In this document: one piece after another, positions 20,042 to 28,817 of the stretch
Numbering within the stretch: position 1 is the first letter of the stretch
How the letters are laid out: the number at the start of each line of letters is the position of its first letter
Origin: a virus
Virus record (IMG/VR): IMGVR_UViG_3300028883_000015
Coordinates: 1 to 46,102 of that record
Direction: 5' to 3' (one strand)
DNA: 46,102 nucleotides
Program-made: the position numbers and the translations under genes
The notes under the pieces: generated by a model
Database searches by the model: none
Seen by the model: only the letters and a program-made list of their open reading frames with translations
Told to the model about the DNA's origin: nothing

Positions 20042-20143
20042 CTATACCTTTTTATGGTTTTTCTTACTGCCTTTTTTAGTTTTCTTTTTTCTTTTCTTTT
20101 CATTTGTCGGTGTTTGTCTCCAAATTACCTTAATCTTTTTCAT
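20042..20143 (-). CDS. 33-aa lysine-rich peptide
   Basis: ATG 20143, with CAGGAT just upstream, reads MKKIKVIWRQTPTNEKKRKK, then KTKKGSKKNHKKV. About half the residues are Lys or Arg. Such a peptide would bind RNA or DNA strongly, and it lies immediately upstream of structured region C on the same strand. It may be only a chance frame in an A-rich strand. Confidence 0.4.
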   Translation of the reverse strand: MKKIKVIWRQTPTNEKKRKKKTKKGSKKNHKKV

Positions 20144-20148
20144 ATCCT

Positions 20149-20188
20149 GTACATTTTTGTACTGTTTAAGTAATAGTACATTTTTGTC
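20149..20188. repeat. Direct repeat GTACATTTTTGT
   Basis: GTACATTTTTGT occurs at 20149-20160 and again at 20177-20188, each close to a GTAC palindrome. It sits between the 75-aa membrane gene and the lysine-rich peptide, where an operator or RNA-binding site would be expected. Confidence 0.5.
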
Positions 20189-20190
20189 TC

Positions 20191-20418
20191 TTAACTACTC
20201 GCATCAATCAATATGTACGTAAATAAGATAAAGGGGACAGTCAGAAATATTAAGGCTAACCATTTAGCATCATTCTCGTCTACCAACCATGATAGACCTG
20301 CAACTAGTGCAGATAATATTGTAATCACTATATTTAGCACCTTTCTTTTTTTATTCTTTTTATATCTATTGTTTCTACAGTGACTGTATATCAATTTCCG
20401 ACTAAGCGGTTTTTCCAC
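20191..20418 (-). CDS. Two-helix membrane protein, holin candidate (75 aa)
   Basis: Starts at GTG 20418. A basic N-terminus (HCRNNRYKKNKKRK) is followed by two transmembrane segments: VLNIVITILSALVAGLSWL (about residues 27-45) and WLALIFLTVPFILFTYILI (about 53-71). Basic head and two helices near an endolysin fit a class II holin or antiholin. It follows the other holin candidate. Confidence 0.6.
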   Translation of the reverse strand: MEKPLSRKLIYSHCRNNRYKKNKKRKVLNIVITILSALVAGLSWLVDENDAKWLALIFLTVPFILFTYILIDASS

Positions 20419-20451
20419 ATGCGTGGCTTTACAATTTAAGGCGTGCTATAC

Positions 20452-20733
20452 CTATCCTAAATCTTGGACAGATCTCAAACCTTTAGCAACACCAGCTATC
20501 GATGACCCAGTCAACGAAACTATTAAACTATATCCAACCCATATAATCAATTCCATATTAAAAAATACAGAAGGTTCTACTGCAACCATTTCTACTGTGA
20601 TTCCGTGGAATCCAATAAACAGAGAAATAGCTGTGAGAATATTTGGGATAACAAATGCAACCATAGAGTTATAAACCCTCCATGCAAATGCTCTCCAGAA
20701 TGGATGTTGGATTTTATCTAGTAATTCTTTCAT
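20452..20733 (-). CDS. Holin candidate (93 aa)
   Basis: Residues about 22-42 (NSMVAFVIPNILTAISLFIG) and about 60-85 (MELIIWVGYSLIVSLTGSSI) are transmembrane; the N-terminus is amphipathic (MKELLDKIQHPFWRAFAWRV). It directly follows the M23 endolysin gene, the classical lysis-cassette arrangement. The -10 box of its own promoter ends only 5 nt before the ATG, so the transcript should be leaderless or nearly so. The complementary strand also has an open frame (20423-20674), which is a shadow. Confidence 0.7.
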   Translation of the reverse strand: MKELLDKIQHPFWRAFAWRVYNSMVAFVIPNILTAISLFIGFHGITVEMVAVEPSVFFNMELIIWVGYSLIVSLTGSSIAGVAKGLRSVQDLG

Positions 20734-20738
20734 GATGT

Positions 20739-20767
20739 ATTATATTAAATTAACTAAACTTTGTCAA
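20739..20767 (-). promoter_or_regulatory. Promoter of the holin gene
   Basis: On the minus strand TTGACA (20767-20762, inside the last codons of the endolysin gene), a 17-nt spacer and TATAAT (20744-20739). The ATG begins 5 nt later. Confidence 0.75.
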
Positions 20768-21710
20768 TTCTATCCTTAACTTCGGCTAACAAGTTGTCTG
20801 TGTGAATTTTTTTATAATTCATTTCTTTTTCAGCCTCTAAGCTCTTTTCTAAGGCCTTTATTTCTTCCTTCTTAGTATCGATATCTGCGGTGAGGGTGTC
20901 AATTGTTTTAAGGGCATCAGAGAGCTGCTCCTCACATGTAGGTCCAGGAGAAGGATATTCACCGTTTAAACAGGTAATTTCTTTGCTCGTTTTAACAAAT
21001 TTAGACCCGTTTACGTTTGCAACCCACCCAGAATCATGTTTACTAATATCTGGACAGTTTAAAAATTGTAGGTCCCACCACTCGTGTCCATCGGCTGTTC
21101 GTGGTCCGTCTTTAATTTTACCTATTGATCCTTTGGGAGCTAGATATGCAATCCTATCATTTGCGGGTCCAAACCTTACATTAGAATCTCCTTTGAATTC
21201 TATATTGTCTCCTTTTATGAACTGTGACATATAATAATAATCTTTAAATTTATTCCAATCTATTTTATCTTTCGTTATAAACCAGTCGGCAGCAATATCG
21301 TTATAAGTAGTCTTAAATACTATGTCTCTATCAAAATAATCCATCAAATATGGGTAGCTCCCATTTACCATCCCAAGTCCAAGATGTAAGTGTACAGCAT
21401 ATCCACCATTCACAGAGGACGGAGCAACCTCACATATTTTTTGTCCTTTCTTAACCTTAGACCCCTTGGGTAACCATTTATATGTATGCACATAAAATAT
21501 TCTAAAGTCTGAATCATCTACGTCTAATATACAATAACTCCCAGCACCAGAGCTTTGAGTCGACATAACTCCATCTGCTATTGCATACACAGCAGTTCCT
21601 GCTGGTTTGCTCCCGAAATCTACAGCCCTGTTATTAGAACCCCAATGATAAGTCTGTGAAACATATACAGAACCCGAACCAAATGGATTAGAGAATTTTC
21701 CTGTTGTCAT
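20754..21710 (-). CDS. Endolysin: M23 peptidase with SH3-like and coiled-coil domains
   Basis: 318 aa. Residues about 1-125 are an M23/LytM-type peptidase domain that would cut peptide cross-bridges of peptidoglycan: VDFG with metal ligand D31, YVHTY with H75 and HLHLG with H107/H109. The first metal His of the family (four residues before the Asp) is Asn27 here, so activity may be altered. Residues about 165-235 (NVRFGPANDRIAYLAPKGS, WWDLQF, SGWVAN) form an SH3b-like wall-binding domain. The C-terminal 60 residues are a coiled coil. Good Shine-Dalgarno AAAGGTG. The holin gene follows. Confidence 0.85.
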   Translation of the reverse strand: MTTGKFSNPFGSGSVYVSQTYHWGSNNRAVDFGSKPAGTAVYAIADGVMSTQSSGAGSYCILDVDDSDFRIFYVHTYKWLPKGSKVKKGQKICEVAPSSVNGGYAVHLHLGLGMVNGSYPYLMDYFDRDIVFKTTYNDIAADWFITKDKIDWNKFKDYYYMSQFIKGDNIEFKGDSNVRFGPANDRIAYLAPKGSIGKIKDGPRTADGHEWWDLQFLNCPDISKHDSGWVANVNGSKFVKTSKEITCLNGEYPSPGPTCEEQLSDALKTIDTLTADIDTKKEEIKALEKSLEAEKEMNYKKIHTDNLLAEVKDRIDKV

Positions 21711-21731
21711 GATTTTACACCTTTTAATTTA

Positions 21732-22601
21732 TTAGTAGGCAGTCACCATTCTCGTACCTGTTAAATCAGGAAAGTTAGCCTGCCTATACGCTTCTGCTTG
21801 ATTCACTAATGAAGCTAATGCTTCGACCCAACTATCATTGTAGTTGTATCTATCTCCAAATTGGCTGCCTGCTCCATATCCTTGTAGGGAACCACCCCAA
21901 TCGGTTAATCTATTTCTCCCTCCATACTGTGTAGCAATATCAGGCATGTATTCATCTAGCCATCCACCCAAAGACTCTCCTGCCATACCTAGGTCCCCAC
22001 TATCTGTAACGCCCCATCCAAAGTAATTATAAGGGGATGTTTCTGGGTAATATCTAGCCCAACCACCTTCTTGTGCTGCTAAGGCTAATGCCATATAAGG
22101 ATCAACTCCGTATTGTACTGCCTTTTCTGCAATTAGTGCAGCTTCATCTGCTTGTTGAGGGTGACCTACTGAAGAGTACCAATCTGAAGCAAACTGACCT
22201 ATATTTCCAAAACCACTATCAACTGGAGGTATATATGCTGATTGTGCCCCTAATACCTCTCCTCCTGGTGCCCCGTAACCTGTTCCTAATTGGACTCCAG
22301 CATCTTGTAGATTTAAAACTGGATTTCCTTGTTGTTTACTTAATTCATACGCCGCCAAATCTCTTAATTCTTCTTCTCTTTCCATTCTTGCTCTATTAGC
22401 AAAATCCTCTAATTGTATAGTACTCCCAGCCAATCCATAATTAGTCATAACTGGTTTATCAAAAGTATAACCACCGAGATGTTTAATCTCAGCTTGTTTT
22501 TGTCTGTCAGCTCTAAGTATGTCTAAAGCATCTCCTAAACCAGAGCCTGTATACTCTACCCCTAGTATATTGTGTAATAATCTATTTGCATCGAATGCCA
22601 T
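21732..22601 (-). CDS. Virion-associated lysozyme-like/glucosaminidase protein
   Basis: 289 aa. The C-terminal half (residues about 150-285) has AVQYGVDPYMALALAAQEGG with candidate catalytic E178 and SPYNYFGWG at about 189-197, the layout of lysozyme-fold glucosaminidase/muramidase domains. The N-terminal 145 residues are low-complexity and helical, as in phage internal or tail-tip proteins. It could open the cell wall during DNA entry or help in lysis. Coupled closely to the XhlA-like gene upstream. Confidence 0.75.
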   Translation of the reverse strand: MAFDANRLLHNILGVEYTGSGLGDALDILRADRQKQAEIKHLGGYTFDKPVMTNYGLAGSTIQLEDFANRARMEREEELRDLAAYELSKQQGNPVLNLQDAGVQLGTGYGAPGGEVLGAQSAYIPPVDSGFGNIGQFASDWYSSVGHPQQADEAALIAEKAVQYGVDPYMALALAAQEGGWARYYPETSPYNYFGWGVTDSGDLGMAGESLGGWLDEYMPDIATQYGGRNRLTDWGGSLQGYGAGSQFGDRYNYNDSWVEALASLVNQAEAYRQANFPDLTGTRMVTAY

Positions 22602-22603
22602 TT

Positions 22604-22861
22604 CTATCCTAATGTCTTATTTAAGATCATAGAAACGATAACTGTAATTGCTGCCCCAAAGGTGGTGACAATCAACCACTTGTAAACTGAAAATTCTTTT
22701 TGTGTAACGTAACAATCTAATTTCTTTTCTATATTGCTAAAACCGACTTGAAGGTCTTTTTTAACATCATCATTATCCTTTTCTATATTCTGCTTGATCT
22801 CAGCGATGTCTTCTTTTACACTTTTCATTTGTTGTTCTAATGCTGCGAATTTAGCTTCCAT
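22604..22861 (-). CDS. XhlA-like coiled-coil membrane protein (85 aa)
   Basis: A long helix with heptads (ALEQQMKSVKEDIAEIKQNI, VGFSNIEKKLDCYV) is followed by one C-terminal transmembrane segment (WLIVTTFGAAITVIVSMIL). This matches the haemolysin XhlA/holin-accessory architecture found beside phage lysis genes. It starts after TTATTAATTAATTTACTAAA. Confidence 0.7.
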   Translation of the reverse strand: MEAKFAALEQQMKSVKEDIAEIKQNIEKDNDDVKKDLQVGFSNIEKKLDCYVTQKEFSVYKWLIVTTFGAAITVIVSMILNKTLG

Positions 22862-22876
22862 ATTTTAGTAAATTAA

Positions 22877-24949
22877 TTAATAACCATACCCACTCATCGG
22901 GCTTACCGTCTGTTGGTATAGTTCCCTTGTGGAACTTAACATACTCTTAAGTCTTGTAATCTTCTCCTGTGCACTTGCTGGTGTATCTGTTAGATCTGGA
23001 ATCAAACCAACTGCTCTTTCTATGTCTGCATCCGTTAGGAATCCTACTTCTCCTAAAGCCTTAGATAGTCTTGATACAAAACCTTTACGTGTAGATTTAA
23101 ATATACCTTCTTCAGAAGCAGGTATAAGGGCCCCTTTAAGTTTTCCTAATCTTCCTGCAGTTGCTGCCCCAAATTCTGTTTCTGCTAAGTCTAATCCTCC
23201 TACCATACTCGCAATTTCATCTATAATGTTTTCTGCACTTTGTAACTGTATTTCTTCTTTACTTAACTCTGTAGGTGCTCTCTCTTCCATTAGCATATTC
23301 GCAAGACTTAGTAATTCACTCTCTGAAGCATTAGGAAACATTTGTTGTGCTTCACTTAATGCAGACTGTACTCCATAACCACCCATACCACCTGTTGGAG
23401 ACATTTGTATAAATCCAGTCACTGGGTCAAGATAGAATCCTTCTGGTAATCCTAATCCAACACCCTGTTCTTCAGGGATAACTCCGTCTCCTGTTGGTTG
23501 CATACCTGTAGGCTGTGTTCCAAACTCTTGTATACCCTGTTGTACTCCTGTTGGTAAAAATTCTTCCCCAGGTCTGGAAACACTCTCTAATAACTGTTGT
23601 ACTTTACTCCCACTTAAATCTGCTGTTTGTGCAGCACCAGTGACACCACCTATTTTACCAGGACCTATGAATTGTGAAACTTTACTTGGTAAAGAAGTAA
23701 GTGCTCCAAGTGGTCTACCTGTTCCTTTAATTCCTCTTGTCAGAACATCAAAGAATGGTTGTATTACTTCACCTGAGAGAGGGACTTCTAAACCAACTGC
23801 TCTAGCACCTCTTTTAGCCCCACTTGCCCATCTCTGAACAGGTCCTGCTACTGTCTTTAGTGCTGAATACTGTGCTTTTGGTTTCGCTAATTCTGGTAAC
23901 AATCCTGTTACCTGTTCCCCTGTTTCTTGAGTACTACCTACTAGGAAGGTCCTTATAGCCTCCCAAATTGCATCAGCTGCTTCTTTTTGGCCACCTTTTT
24001 GACTCTTACCAAATTCTGTTCCAGTCTTTTTAATAGTTGCCATAATATCATTAACATCTTTAGCAGATACTATTCCTGCATCATCTGCCTTCTTTCCCAA
24101 CTCAGCCACAACCCTCCTTAAAGGTTCTTTACTACTTTCTTCACTTAAAGTTCCTACACTCTCTTTAGCTATATTTTCGATAATATCTGTACTAATCCCT
24201 TGTGTAGACTCTCTTAATAATTCGTCTATATTCTTTCCAGTAATATTTAATAATTGTTCTATACTCCTAGCTCTCTGAGTTCTAGTCGCCATAGGTAACT
24301 TATTTTTTCTTAGTAAATCGTCAATCATAGAGGTATACTGTTCTGCTTGTTGCATTCCACCTACCTTAGAAATTGTTCCTGGTTCTTGTCCTAATAGTTC
24401 TTTTGTACTCAATTGTCCTCTTCCAGGAAACATTCTAGATAATAACTGACCAGCCCCATAACCAGCACCACCAAGTGCCCCCCCTGTTAAACCACCAGTA
24501 ACTATATCCTGTAATTCTTCTCCCCTTCTACTTCCTCCATAACCACCAAGAGCACCACCTGCAGCTCCAGTCCCTATAGCCCCTGCTAATCCCTTACCAA
24601 ATGTTGGCATCATAACAGATCCTGTAATTGCTGCGTCTTTAAGGGCTCTACTATAGTCTAACAATCCCTCCATTTCCTGTTCTGCTAAGAAAGTAGGTTT
24701 ATAATCCATTAAGTTTTTATATGCTAAATCCGAACCAATTAGATTTTGTCTGTATCTTTGCATTTCTGGAAGGGCTCTTAATGCCTCTGAACCTCCTAAT
24801 TGTCTCAATTGTTCATTAGTAAAAGTAGGAGACTCAACTCTTTTAACTTTTCTCGCAGCATTAATAAGAGAGGCATATTCAGCCAAATCTCGAGCTGGCC
24901 TAGTTACAAACATGCCTACATTTTTTAATAAATTCTTAACAAAGTCCAT
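22877..24949 (-). CDS. Large internal virion (ejection) protein, 690 aa
   Basis: No enzyme motif. The N-terminal third is helical (ARDLAEYASLINAARKVKRV). Residues about 110-175 are a glycine-zipper membrane-insertion region (GKGLAGAIGTGAAGGALGGY, TGGLTGGALGGAGYGAGQLL). The rest is helical with Gly/Pro/Gln-rich linkers around 470-530. This composition and its place among LysM and lysozyme proteins downstream of the adaptor match proteins ejected to form a DNA channel in podoviruses. The exact role is inferred. Confidence 0.75.
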   Translation of the reverse strand: MDFVKNLLKNVGMFVTRPARDLAEYASLINAARKVKRVESPTFTNEQLRQLGGSEALRALPEMQRYRQNLIGSDLAYKNLMDYKPTFLAEQEMEGLLDYSRALKDAAITGSVMMPTFGKGLAGAIGTGAAGGALGGYGGSRRGEELQDIVTGGLTGGALGGAGYGAGQLLSRMFPGRGQLSTKELLGQEPGTISKVGGMQQAEQYTSMIDDLLRKNKLPMATRTQRARSIEQLLNITGKNIDELLRESTQGISTDIIENIAKESVGTLSEESSKEPLRRVVAELGKKADDAGIVSAKDVNDIMATIKKTGTEFGKSQKGGQKEAADAIWEAIRTFLVGSTQETGEQVTGLLPELAKPKAQYSALKTVAGPVQRWASGAKRGARAVGLEVPLSGEVIQPFFDVLTRGIKGTGRPLGALTSLPSKVSQFIGPGKIGGVTGAAQTADLSGSKVQQLLESVSRPGEEFLPTGVQQGIQEFGTQPTGMQPTGDGVIPEEQGVGLGLPEGFYLDPVTGFIQMSPTGGMGGYGVQSALSEAQQMFPNASESELLSLANMLMEERAPTELSKEEIQLQSAENIIDEIASMVGGLDLAETEFGAATAGRLGKLKGALIPASEEGIFKSTRKGFVSRLSKALGEVGFLTDADIERAVGLIPDLTDTPASAQEKITRLKSMLSSTRELYQQTVSPMSGYGY

Positions 24950-24965
24950 TTTTAGTTATCTTAAT

Positions 24966-25739
24966 TTATTTCCAAAATTGCCACCACTTTTTATCCACTT
25001 TATCCCCACTAGCCCAACTTCCACCTCCACCTGCACCCGTTGGAACGTATCCACTTAGCGTCCCTGTTCCTGCTCCTGTTCCTGTTATAGGTGCAGTTAT
25101 TCCAGCCCCACCTCCAAATGTGTTCCATAGTGCATCTTCAGTTACATTTATCCCTAAGCTGACAGCCTCATTCAACAATGCAGGAATTACACTTTTAAGA
25201 GTTGAGGTTGGTAAACTACCACTAGCCAATTTAGCCACTTTTGCGTTCCATTGTGCTACTGGGTCGACTTCTGTTGTTTGTGTTGGGACATAAGAACCAC
25301 CCCCACTACCTGCTGCTAAACTTGCATTAAACTGTCTAACTTGTTCATCAAATTGTTTTTGTTGTATATACCTATCATAAGCATTCTGTGCCATACCATA
25401 ACCTGTTTGCCATTGTCCTACTCCCTGTCCAATCAGGTCTTCCATACCAGCCTGTCGTGTTCCAAATATACCTCTAGCAACTTGTGCCAATGCACTCTTT
25501 CGTGCTACATCTTGTGTGGCTGCCTGTAGCCTTGAAGTTGGACTTAAGTCTGCTGCTGTAGTTCCCATACCGTATCCACTAAAAGCATCATAAAATGATG
25601 GAAGTTGTTCTGTTTCATACTTAGCAATAGTCTCTAATTCAGGTCTTAATCCTTGGTATGCATCTGTAATTGTCTTGCGAATCGTAGACTCTGCTGTTGG
25701 GTCTGATTCGTATGCTCTTAATGTCTCTTCTATATCCAT
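24966..25739 (-). CDS. Probable internal virion protein (257 aa)
   Basis: Helical N-terminal 150 residues (AYQGLRPELETIAKYETEQL, QNAYDRYIQQKQFDEQVRQF) and a Gly/Thr/Ala-rich C-terminal region (AGITAPITGTGAGTGTLSGY) that ends in an aromatic-basic tip, DKKWWQFWK. Low in Cys. Located between the LysM and glycine-zipper proteins, so probably an ejection protein. Begins after the leader TTTAATTAAAAGTATTATAA. Confidence 0.65.
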   Translation of the reverse strand: MDIEETLRAYESDPTAESTIRKTITDAYQGLRPELETIAKYETEQLPSFYDAFSGYGMGTTAADLSPTSRLQAATQDVARKSALAQVARGIFGTRQAGMEDLIGQGVGQWQTGYGMAQNAYDRYIQQKQFDEQVRQFNASLAAGSGGGSYVPTQTTEVDPVAQWNAKVAKLASGSLPTSTLKSVIPALLNEAVSLGINVTEDALWNTFGGGAGITAPITGTGAGTGTLSGYVPTGAGGGGSWASGDKVDKKWWQFWK

Positions 25740-25755
25740 CTTATAATACTTTTAA

Positions 25756-26508
25756 TTAAATCGGGGTTATCGTCCCATATAAATTAGTTGGCCTCGCACT
25801 ATACCCACTTCTCCCTCCTAACCTAAAATAATCTCTCATGTCTAAAGGATTGTATTGATATTGTGTGGTCGGTACACTTGGTTGATTTGTCCACCCTAGA
25901 TTTTCAAACGCTCCGCCTAATCCTGCTGCTTCTAATTGATATCCAGATGGGTCTTCAGACTCCATATATTGTCTCATTTGCTGACCATACCAATCCGTGA
26001 ATAGATCCTTTTGTGTTGTCATATACTGTTCAACTTGTTCTCTTCTACTCCTCTCTAGCTCGTCTAATAGAGCTTCTCTTTGTGTCATTCCGTACCCACT
26101 TCTCATTAATCCCTTTTGTGCTGCCTGCCAATCATAATCTCTAGTTTGGGTTACAGCCTGTCTAAAAGCTTCTGGATTTACTTGCTCCGCTGCAAACTGT
26201 TGTAAAGATGCAGTAGGAATTAGCTCTTGTTCTGTTCCAAATCTCTTATAAAACGCCTCTTTTGTAGGCCCTACCTGTTTAGCAATGCTCTCTGCTACTT
26301 CTTGAGATTTCGTTTTAGTTGTTCCAGCCTTAGAGGTAGAGGAAGTAGGACTACCATAAGTCAATTTCTGACCAGCATAAATCAAGTTAGGATTACTACC
26401 AACTACACTCTTATTAACGTTATAAAGTTCCTGCCAACCTCCACTTATTCCAAGTTTTTTAGCAATCGCACTTAAACTATCTCCCCGTTGGACTGTGTAA
26501 ACCGCCAT
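25756..26508 (-). CDS. LysM-domain virion protein (250 aa)
   Basis: Residues 3-50 (VYTVQRGDSLSAIAKKLG, then NPNLIYAGQKLTY) are a typical LysM module, which binds N-acetylglucosamine in peptidoglycan. The remaining 200 residues are helical and Gln/Tyr-rich, like neighbouring internal proteins. It probably anchors the tail or ejected proteins to the wall. Its ATG shares a base with the adaptor stop. Confidence 0.85.
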   Translation of the reverse strand: MAVYTVQRGDSLSAIAKKLGISGGWQELYNVNKSVVGSNPNLIYAGQKLTYGSPTSSTSKAGTTKTKSQEVAESIAKQVGPTKEAFYKRFGTEQELIPTASLQQFAAEQVNPEAFRQAVTQTRDYDWQAAQKGLMRSGYGMTQREALLDELERSRREQVEQYMTTQKDLFTDWYGQQMRQYMESEDPSGYQLEAAGLGGAFENLGWTNQPSVPTTQYQYNPLDMRDYFRLGGRSGYSARPTNLYGTITPI

Positions 26509-27251
26509 TATCTGTCATACCTATAAAAGTTATTTACATCTCTTCTGGACATTCTTATTCTCTTTGTAGTGTCAGAATTCAAAGATTGTTCCTGTACCAT
26601 AAAACTCATAGTAATTTGTGAGAATCTCTCCCTCATTACTTCCGCTTTTTCATACTCCCCCATCTTTTCAAAACATGGTATAGCTGCCCCGGTTATTATA
26701 TGTTTATGAATTTCACTTGGTAATTTTTCTGGAATATCAGTATCATCACTCATATGAGAAGGCCTCTCTATATACATAACTTTCAACCCTTCTGTAACCG
26801 CCTCATCTGGAATACAATCCTCAGGAAATTCAATTCCTAATTCATAATGTTCTGAACTCGTGTTATAAATCTGCTTCTCAAAATAAATAGGGTTCGATTG
26901 ACTCCATGTCTCCGAACCTGTCAAATATACATCTGTTTTATCCCTTCTAATTACTTTTGTATAGTCCTCATCGGTAGAATCATACATAATACCTACCCAT
27001 GCGACTGCCAAAAGATCAGTGGCATCACCACCGAATGTATAAGTTGCCTGATCCTCTACCGTATCTCCCGTTGAGGTGACAGCAAATCTATCACGGTTAG
27101 CCACCGCATACCACTTATATACTTCTTCAAAATATTGATTTATCCACCTGTCCGCTTCTGTTGTTGTTATAAAACCAGAAACGAAATCTCCACTACTGTC
27201 TGTCTGGTTAATGGAAGAACCTAGGTCATTTCTTAGTTCGCTTAATGTCAT
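26508..27251 (-). CDS. Head-tail adaptor-like protein (247 aa)
   Basis: Helical start (TLSELRNDLGSSINQTDSSG, TEADRWINQYFEEVYKWYAV), a beta-rich middle and a helical end (SEIHKHIITGAAIPCFEKMG, EKAEVMRERFSQITMSFMV). This is the layout of podovirus head-completion adaptors such as P22 gp4/T7 gp11 relatives. Own promoter 26 nt upstream and a good Shine-Dalgarno GGGAG. Function assigned from the fold pattern and position. Confidence 0.65.
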   Translation of the reverse strand: MTLSELRNDLGSSINQTDSSGDFVSGFITTTEADRWINQYFEEVYKWYAVANRDRFAVTSTGDTVEDQATYTFGGDATDLLAVAWVGIMYDSTDEDYTKVIRRDKTDVYLTGSETWSQSNPIYFEKQIYNTSSEHYELGIEFPEDCIPDEAVTEGLKVMYIERPSHMSDDTDIPEKLPSEIHKHIITGAAIPCFEKMGEYEKAEVMRERFSQITMSFMVQEQSLNSDTTKRIRMSRRDVNNFYRYDR

Positions 27252-27276
27252 TTAAATTCTCCCAAATTTATGTTAT

Positions 27277-27305
27277 ATAATATATCCTATAGAATATTTT
27301 GTCAA
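27277..27305 (-). promoter_or_regulatory. Late promoter for the adaptor and ejection genes
   Basis: On the minus strand TTGACA (27305-27300), a 17-nt spacer with CTATAGGA and TATTAT (27282-27277). The TGA stop of the preceding gene lies inside the -35 box. Confidence 0.8.
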
Positions 27306-28390
27306 GTACTATATTCATCTAATATATCCATGTCTTCGTCTAATCGGTTATAAAAAATAGTATAATCCATAGTAATTGTTCTTGCTGGAAATGTATTATA
27401 ACCGAAAGTTCCATCTGCTATCCTTTTAAGGTTAATTACTAAATCCGTGCTTGTTGCATAGACTTCTAACTCTTCATCATCTAAGAATGAGGATCCACCA
27501 TACACGTACTTAATATCTTCAAAGTTATTAATATCTATTGTTGTTGGAACATACATAGGTGCTCCACCAGCACTTAGTGTCCAAAAGTCTGTCCAATTAG
27601 CACCAACACCAGGTTCGTCAGAAGCAGTTGAAGTATGATATACGGTACAGATATATTCGTTACCTCCATTACTGGCATAATCATCTACTAAATACTCCGT
27701 ATCTATTGCCCATGGTGGTCTATTATGCCATTGCCAATACCAAGAATAATACAATTGTAAAGATAATTGTACTGGGGCTAACGGAGTGAAGAATGGAATA
27801 TACCCAAGGTTATGAGAATAAGAAGTAGAAACTTCATCATATTCATCGACTGCACTTGGGGTCCAAGAAGGAACATTTAAAGTTAAAGTTCCAGTAGTAT
27901 AAACTTTCAGGGAGTCATAATAACTGTGTACTTTCCTCTCATAATCAGCACATCCATCGGTACCTCCCACTCTGACTACTGGCTGATCTGATTTTAAGGC
28001 GACAGGTTTTGCACTAGGAGTCCCTAATGGGTCTAAAAACATAAATGCAATCGCAGCACTATCATTAGTACTTGTATAAGGGGTTGTTGTAAAATCGGAG
28101 AAATGAGACATTATTTTAAAATTTATATCTTCATCGTCAATAGTAGAATTAGTTTGACTAAGGGATTGAGAGGTAACATACCCTATTTTCTTAGGAGAGT
28201 CCTCTATTTCTCTAAAAAAAACTATCATAGGCGGATAACTTAAACTGTGAGCCACACTAGAATCTGAAGTTACTCTAACAACTTTTGTCACTTTTGGAAG
28301 ATAAAACTCACTGTCAAATGCTTTGTCTACAGCATCTGAAGTTAATGCATCCTCTCCTTCTTTAGCTATAACTAATCTAGCTCCAGGCAT
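27302..28390 (-). CDS. Tail protein with carbohydrate-binding-like segment (362 aa)
   Basis: Beta-rich virion protein. SYSHNLGYIPFF (about residues 188-199) is shared with the next protein upstream (IEHNLGYQPMF), so the two have a related domain. Residues about 225-272 (WAIDTEYLVDDYASNGGNEY, then ICTVYHTSTASDEPG and W.DFW) have the aromatic pattern of CBM5/12 chitin-binding modules, suggesting sugar binding. Starts by overlapping the 146-aa gene by 14 nt. Confidence 0.7.
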   Translation of the reverse strand: MPGARLVIAKEGEDALTSDAVDKAFDSEFYLPKVTKVVRVTSDSSVAHSLSYPPMIVFFREIEDSPKKIGYVTSQSLSQTNSTIDDEDINFKIMSHFSDFTTTPYTSTNDSAAIAFMFLDPLGTPSAKPVALKSDQPVVRVGGTDGCADYERKVHSYYDSLKVYTTGTLTLNVPSWTPSAVDEYDEVSTSYSHNLGYIPFFTPLAPVQLSLQLYYSWYWQWHNRPPWAIDTEYLVDDYASNGGNEYICTVYHTSTASDEPGVGANWTDFWTLSAGGAPMYVPTTIDINNFEDIKYVYGGSSFLDDEELEVYATSTDLVINLKRIADGTFGYNTFPARTITMDYTIFYNRLDEDMDILDEYST

Positions 28391-28817
28391 CTTTACTTGG
28401 GTCTATAAAAATTATATATTCATAATCTACATCAAAAGCATCATAGGCTCCTATATCAATATTATCGTAGATGTAAATATAGAACCTGATGATATTATCG
28501 GTAATTCTACTGAAACCAGTACACCATTTTGTTGGACCAGTCGAACCAGTGTTGACAATTGGGTTTTGTTTCCAAACATCAGATGGTTCTTTAGCCCATG
28601 CTAAAAACATCGGTTGATACCCTAAATTGTGTTCAATATCTACACTTAATCTCTGTTGTGTACTTCCACCAGCCCTTGCCTCAAATGATAGTGTTCCACT
28701 ACCAAATTCGTGGACCTTAAATTGGTTTAAATCACTGTCCAAAGTCCTGAATCTAGGATGACAAGTTAAAGCATCATACCTTCTCCTTGCTGTTTTTATT
28801 ACGCCTCTTTGTCCCAT
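28377..28817 (-). CDS. Tail-associated protein (146 aa)
   Basis: Basic start (MGQRGVIKTARRRYDALTCH), then a beta-sandwich-like pattern with VDIEHNLGYQPMFLAW and IIRFYIYIYDNI. The HNLGY segment is shared with the 362-aa protein downstream. Probably a small fibre or hub subunit. Start and neighbouring stop share a base. Confidence 0.65.
   Translation of the reverse strand: MGQRGVIKTARRRYDALTCHPRFRTLDSDLNQFKVHEFGSGTLSFEARAGGSTQQRLSVDIEHNLGYQPMFLAWAKEPSDVWKQNPIVNTGSTGPTKWCTGFSRITDNIIRFYIYIYDNIDIGAYDAFDVDYEYIIFIDPSKDAWS

Noticed and set aside
20423-20674. Plus-strand 83-aa frame opposite the holin candidate
   Set aside because: No plus-strand genes nearby and no ribosome site; the minus-strand frame has a promoter and membrane helices.
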